From Begonia masoniana (Eukaryota; Streptophyta; Magnoliopsida; Cucurbitales; Begoniaceae), in the NCBI GenBank assembly GCA_022432975.1, contig CM039509.1, forward strand, positions 40,582,209 through 40,646,208: a DNA stretch of 64,000 nucleotides, in the 5' to 3' direction. Of this stretch, positions 59,026-64,000 are shown piece by piece. Every line of letters starts with the position of its first letter. Positions within the stretch are counted from its first letter, which is position 1. The notes beneath the pieces are model-generated. The model saw nothing but the letters and a program-made list of their open reading frames with translations. It did no database searches and had not been told where the DNA came from. The position numbers and the translations under genes were made by a program.

Positions 59026-60028
59026 TGTAACACCCGGCATTTTGCAGGAAAATTATCCCTTGAATTATTGATCGGGATTATTTCGCTATTAATACAGTCA
59101 ATATTTTATTGAAGTTGTGGGATGTTTAGTGGGGAAAACCAAACTAAAGGTAACCGAAACAAAGAACTAAATGACAATTTAGTTGGAAACCAAAGAGAGG
59201 CAATTTAGGAAGTAGATTAAGATTGGTGGGAGTGAGCCAATGTGAGCATGCCACTTGTCCAAATCTTGTGGAAGAAGCCAAATCCCACTTTTCTCTTCTC
59301 TTCCACGTTAAGCTTTCCACTTTCACACTTCACTTCTCTGTTTCCTTCCATCTCTTCTCTGTTTTCTCTCTTCCAGGCGACCAACGGCGATTTTAACCTC
59401 AACATTTTTCCCATTTTCTCTATTTTTCTCCACAAAAGATCAGTGGATCACAGAGGTAACACGAACAAAGCTTGTAACTCACGGACAGCATGTAAGTTCA
59501 TGCATATAGGTTCGACCCTTAAGGCCCTACAATACGGAGGTACTAGGTTTTATGTTGTCAGGATTTCTATTGGGTAGTTAGACCATAAGTTATGCTTTAG
59601 GTTAAGTGTGTTCTGTTTTATATCCTGCTTATTATTCTGTCGCCTGTCTATGAATGTTCATGCATACACGTTTTTTCTGAAAGTCATGTAAATGTTTTCT
59701 GCACACGATTTGAAGTTAAGAAAGTTAAAATGTGAATGTAATGTATGGTTAAGTGTGGACGGGGATTGGCATCCTGTTCTTGTCTTTCTCTGGGACTCAT
59801 GTAAAATTATCCCTGCCAAGGATACCCTGTACCTTGTCCTTCCCTGGGACCCGGCAAAAAAAAATTACTTACCAGTGTCATGTCCTGTTATGTCAAGTAT
59901 GCATATGCGCCAATTCCTCTATAAGCCCCACTTATACCTTCCTATCCAGTGAAATGTAATGTAATGTTCATGTATTTGAAAATATTCATGCAAAGCATAT
60001 GCATCACTGCATTATTATAATTTCTTAC
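59026..60028 (+). mobile_element. Truncated gypsy LTR, sense orientation
   Basis: Begins TGTAACACCCGGCATTTTG immediately after the MITE duplication and follows the LTR at 43310 (shared 'atgcatcactgcatt' and 'cccctataagccccacttat'-like blocks). It stops at 60028, where a minus-strand LTR begins. It is clearly diverged from the other copies, so probably older. Confidence 0.82.
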
Positions 60029-60547
60029 TGTGACAGCCTGAATTCGGATCCCGATCTGTAGGATCCGAGAGCCAAGCCATCACTCAGGACAGTTAACGAA
60101 AAACGGTAAACGGTGACTATTTTTTTTTTTACATTTAGGACATTACACACAAGAAGAAAACCTTTACGGGAACTGGAGGCTGGAAGACGTGAAAACAGGA
60201 AACAGAAGGCAGAAACCTATTGAAATCGGATTGCAGGAATGCATGACAGAAGGGATTCAGAATACTTAAAACAGAATCAAAAGACATGTAAAATTTTAAA
60301 CCACAGGAATAACAGACTGAAGAAAACAGGGAGACAGATGTAAATTAAACTTTGGACATTTGGAATATCGGACAAGGAGAAATCTAAAGAGTGCAGGAAG
60401 GAATGTAAAAAGAATCTGAATAACAGTTATAAATGGCAGCAGAAAACAAGAAATAAAGGCGGAAGACATAGGTAGAAGACTGGCGGGAAAAATCTATCAG
60501 ATGATGTAGTTTTGAAGGTAGAAGCAGAGATGACGTCAGTCGGAAGA
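60029..60547 (-). mobile_element. Partial LTR of the rightmost gypsy element
   Basis: Starts TGTGACAGCCTGAATTCG, after CTTAC of the interrupted LTR. About 519 bp match the outer part of the minus-strand LTR at 51040 (shared 'aataacagactgaagaaaac' and 'gagtgcaggaaggaatgtaa'). At about 60547 it jumps directly into RNase H/RT sequence, so the rest of the LTR, the integrase and part of RNase H were deleted. Confidence 0.85.
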
Positions 60548-60831
60548 TACTAACAGTGGGGCAGTAGTTAATTTCTGCTTAAGTGTCTGAAAACTCACCT
60601 CGCAAGCTTCAGACCACTTGAACTTGATGTCCTTCCTCGTTAAGCTGGTCATAGGCTTCGCTATTACAGAAAATCCCTTGATAAACTTTCTATAATAACC
60701 AGCCAACCCGATAAAACTCCGTACCTCACTGGCATTCCTCGGTCTCGGTCATTCCTTCACTGCCAGAATATTGGCTGGATCCACGGAAACTCCCTCCGCA
60801 GACACCACGTGGCCTAGGAAGTTAATCATGT

Positions 60832-62221
60832 TGACTTAAATGATGTTTAAGTCTAAATTTGTTTTTGATGATGTGTTTATATGATAATGTAATTTGATTA
60901 TGCTTATTAAATGAGAATTATGAATTATGCTGTTAATCTGTTGGAAATACCCTTAAGAAGGGTATTTTAGTATTTAATGCTTATGTTTTAAGTGTCCAGA
61001 GCTGAAACGTGTTTAACAAAGTGATTCTGTCTACCGGTCACTAAACGACAAGAGCGGAGTCGTGTTTATTGTCTAAGTCTACCGGTCACTAAACGACAAG
61101 AGCGGAGTCGTGTTTATTGTCTAAGTCTACCGGTCACTAAACGACAAGAGCGGAGTCGTGTTTATTGTCTAAGTCTACCGGTCACTAAACGACAAGGCGG
61201 ATAAGCAAAGCAAAGTACTCCACCGCTCGCTAAACGACAAAGGCGGATGAGTAAATGGAATTACTCTTCCAGCCACTAGACGACAAGGCGGATAAGCAAA
61301 ACGAAGTTCTTCACCGATAGCTAAACGACAAGACGGATGAGTAAAGCAGAATACACTTCCGGTCACTAAACGACAAAGGAGGAAGACATCTACGATTTAA
61401 TCATCCGACAGTGTTTTACAATTTCTTATCCGATGCCGGTTCAAGTGCTTAACGCTTTCTTACCCGATGCCGGTTCAAGATTCTTATGTTGCATCTTCCG
61501 ATGGCGGTTCAAGACTACAAAACAGTTTCGTCTTCCGCCAGAATTCAAATTAGCCGCGAAGCTACAGTGACGTCGTTTTCAACATTAACTCCAGAGCTTT
61601 AATGGCGACGACGAACAGCGACCCTAAATGCAACGGACATCTGCTTTCAGTACGGATGCTTCCCAACGGTAACTTTTATCCATTTCTAGTAGAAGCATTC
61701 AATTCTGTGAAGCAAAAAGGATACAGAGTATTTAAGCAGAGCTCAGAGCACGATGTAACAACTTTTGCCAATTTGAATCCTTAGCCCTAATCTGCGAATC
61801 TCATTCATACTCTGTACTGATTTTGTCTACCTCTCTCTATTCAAACTTGAGATTTAGATCTTGTGAGAGTGTAGTCTGTACTTTCTTTTACAAACTCAAA
61901 TTATCTGTAAAGGCTGTGGATTATCGCCCGTGAAGTATAATCCTGAAGTGTAAAGGCAGTTGATCGGAGCCCGAAATTCCGATCTGGTTGTTCTCGAGGA
62001 GAAGGTTAAGGATCTTCAAGGGGTGAACCTTGAAGCGTGGACGTAGGCTGGGTTGAGCCGAACCACGTTAAAACTCGTGTGTCAATTTCTCTCTTGCTCT
62101 TTACTTTATTTGTTTGACTGCTGTTAGCATTTAGCCAAATCGAGAGAAATTATATCAATTACTAAATTAAGTTTTAAAAAGTCTAATTCACCCCCCCTCT
62201 TAGACAAATACCGATCCTACA
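60832..62221 (+). mobile_element. Solo LTR, SIRE-like copia
   Basis: 1,390 bp, TGTTGACTTAAATG ... CCGATCCTACA, with a perfect 5-bp duplication AATCA (60827-60831, 62222-62226) inside gypsy RT; removing it restores the RT reading. It is homologous to the LTR at 55487-56552, longer because of internal repeats. A 60-codon frame at 61602 has no domain signal. The AAACTT and TCTCTATTC-type region near 61840 may be the promoter/leader portion. Confidence 0.93.
61029..61190 (+). repeat. 48-bp tandem repeat, 3 units plus degenerate copies
   Basis: The unit starts 'gtctaccggtcactaaacga' and continues 'caagagcggagtcgtgttta' 'ttgtctaa', with three consecutive near-identical copies. They are followed to about 61380 by looser 'actaaacgacaaggcggat(a/g)ag' units. 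It lies inside the solo LTR and is absent from the shorter LTR at 55487, which has different 'ttggacgaat' repeats. Confidence 0.9.
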
Positions 62222-64000
62222 AATCATACTCAACCAGAATTCACACTTTGATAGTTTGGCATATAATTGATGTTGTTTTAGAGTTGACAACACAATCGCC
62301 AAGTGCTCTTTATGTTCTTCCTCGTTCCGAGAATAAACCAGGATGTCGTCGATGAAGACGATTACAAATTTGTCCAAGAACTCCTGGAATATCCTATTCA
62401 TCAAGTCCATAAATGCCGCGAGGGCATTAGTCAACCCGAACGACATCACCAAAAACTCGTAATGTCCGTACCGGGTCCTGAAGGCGGTCTTTGAAATATC
62501 TCCAGCCCTAACCTTTAACTGGTAATAACCGGAGCGCAAGTCAATTTTTGAGAATACCCGAGCTCTTTGCAGCTGGTCAAACAAATCATCGATCCTCGGC
62601 AATGGGTACTTATTCCTGATGGTCAACTTGTTCAGCTCCCGGTAATCAATGCACATTCGTAGGGACCCATCCTTCTTCTTGACGAACAAGACGGGAGCAC
62701 CCCACGGAGAGAAACTAAGTCGCACAAAACCCTTGTCCACCAATTCCTTTAGCTGAGCTTTCAACTCCCTCAGCTCTATTGGCGCCATGCGGTACAGATT
62801 CTTTGACACTGGTTCAGCACCAGGACATATGTCAATCTCAAACTCGATTTCACGATCAAGTGGTAATCCCGGTAAGTCATCTAAGAAAACCTCTGAGAAG
62901 TCTCGAACTACCAGCATACTTTGAAGTTCCACCTCACCTTGTCCTTCAACGTCTACTACGTGGGCGAGAAAACTCATACATCCTGACCTCATCAGGTGCT
63001 GAGCTTTCAAGGAAGATATAGCAGGCATACGGTGTTCCTTTGGTACTGCCTGATAGGAGAGTTCTACCTCGTTCGGGCGTTTAAACGACACAAGCCCGGA
63101 CCTACAGTTGATGGTGGCGTGATGTCTAAATAGCCAATCCATCCCCAGAATCACATCGTATCCTTTCATACCGATAACGATAAGACTGGCATACAACTTC
63201 TGGTCCCCTACTGACACTATATCACCCCGTACAACCTGCTCGGAGTGCATAAACTCTCCGGACGGTAGCATAATGCTGTAGGGTTGATCTGACGGCGTAC
63301 AACAAAACTTCTGTTTAACTACGAAGTCTATTGCCACGAATGAATGTGTGGCCCCCGTGTCCCACAAGGTATAAGCAGGTGCATCACATATCAAAATTGT
63401 ACCTGTAATTACTGTGTGCTGATCGGCATCATCAACATCCTCCATCATTGCAAAAACCCTTGGTACCGCAAGGTTTGGTCTCGTGTCCGGCATCGGGCAA
63501 TCCCGAACATGATGGCCTCCTTTGCCACATCGAAAACATTGGCCGGTAATAAATCTGCATTCTCCTCTGTGAAGTTTCTGGCACCGCGGGCATACTGAAA
63601 GCTGAGGAGCCCCCATTGGTCTCTTTCCCTTGTTCTGATTATTGGTGGTCTTATTAGGCCTCTTAATGCCTCTGTTTTGTTGCTGTTGAGATTGCAAATT
63701 CTGACTTCTTTGTTGTTGTTGAGGAACATTCCGAATAATCCCTCTTGACTGATCTCTTTGTCTCTGGGACTTCGCTTCTAAGGCCTCCAACTATTAGGCC
63801 TTGGCCATCACTTTTGTGTACGGTGCCTCATCAAATCCCCCGTAAGAAATCCCTCGTAAGAGGTCCAGCTTCAAACCCTGGATAAATTGGTGCACCTTTT
63901 TCTCATCAGTGACCACCAAATGAGGTGCATAGTGGGATAATGATTCAAACCTCTGGACATATTCGGCCACTGATCCGTATTGTCGTAGCCGAGAAAATTC

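Larger units (their letters stand above)
60548..64000 (-). pseudogene. Gypsy gag-pol fragment, split by a solo LTR and leaving the window
   Basis: Minus strand, entering from the right edge. Gag C terminus with knuckle [14 protein letters not shown] (about 63500), protease [13 protein letters not shown] (about 63340), and a 535-codon frame 63790-62183. This frame runs through RT ([30 protein letters not shown]) to FWLSMI, where the solo LTR enters at 62222. RT and the start of RNase H resume at 60831 ([15 protein letters not shown]) and end at 60548. A TAG lies near 63793 in gag. It is very similar to the protein at 45856-48486, so the same family. Confidence 0.92.

Noticed and set aside
61602..61784. 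60-codon frame MATTNSDPKCNGHLLSVRML
   Set aside because: It lies within a solo LTR, has no domain and no splice context.

Overview
This is a plant nuclear window, most likely from a eudicot. The evidence is a five-exon dienelactone-hydrolase gene, remnants of a pentatricopeptide-repeat (PPR) gene and of an intron-containing cellulose-synthase-like gene, and dense nested LTR retrotransposons. The retrotransposons are Tekay-like chromodomain Ty3/gypsy and several Ty1/copia lineages, primed by initiator tRNA-Met. I saw no bacterial, organellar, rRNA or tRNA gene.

Layout. 1-2865: rearranged gypsy element, with an antisense LTR piece joined to a sense integrase and a truncated 3' LTR. 2866-3589: low-copy sequence with weak exon-like traces. 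3590-3689: a 100-base assembly gap. 3690-5967: AT-rich intergenic DNA. 5968-8245 (-): the only gene that looks intact, an At2g32520-type dienelactone hydrolase. 8504-22090: a PPR pseudogene split by a 12.66-kb nested stack. That stack is a copia element on the minus strand, carrying a non-autonomous hAT transposon, which carries a 4.1-kb solo gypsy LTR, which contains about 71 apparently identical 28-bp repeats. A second solo LTR sits in the copia pol end.

22360-31082: a 3'-truncated copia fragment abuts the start codon of a cellulose-synthase-like (CSLB/CSLH-type) pseudogene. The pseudogene carries a frameshift, a stop and a 4.65-kb copia insertion before its last coding segment. 31163-43309: a MULE-like or plant-transposon-protein (Transposase_32-type) gene relic, split by a full-length minus-strand gypsy element (32942-42699). 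43310-60028: a plus-strand gypsy element of the same family, followed by broken minus-strand gypsy and SIRE-like copia pieces, old LTR relics, a 471-bp foldback MITE and another LTR piece. 60029-64000: a minus-strand gypsy gag-pol running off the window and interrupted by a SIRE-like solo LTR.

How it fits together. The hydrolase, PPR and CSL remnants are the original low-copy landscape; everything else is repeat invasion. Target-site duplications order several events: the hAT after the copia LTR, the gypsy LTR after the hAT, and the SIRE LTR after the gypsy pol. Retroelement ORFs carry many stops at former Trp, Gln or Arg codons, as expected from cytosine-deamination decay of silenced DNA. 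The most unusual object is the homogeneous 28-bp array inside the solo LTR, which looks like a satellite caught at birth.
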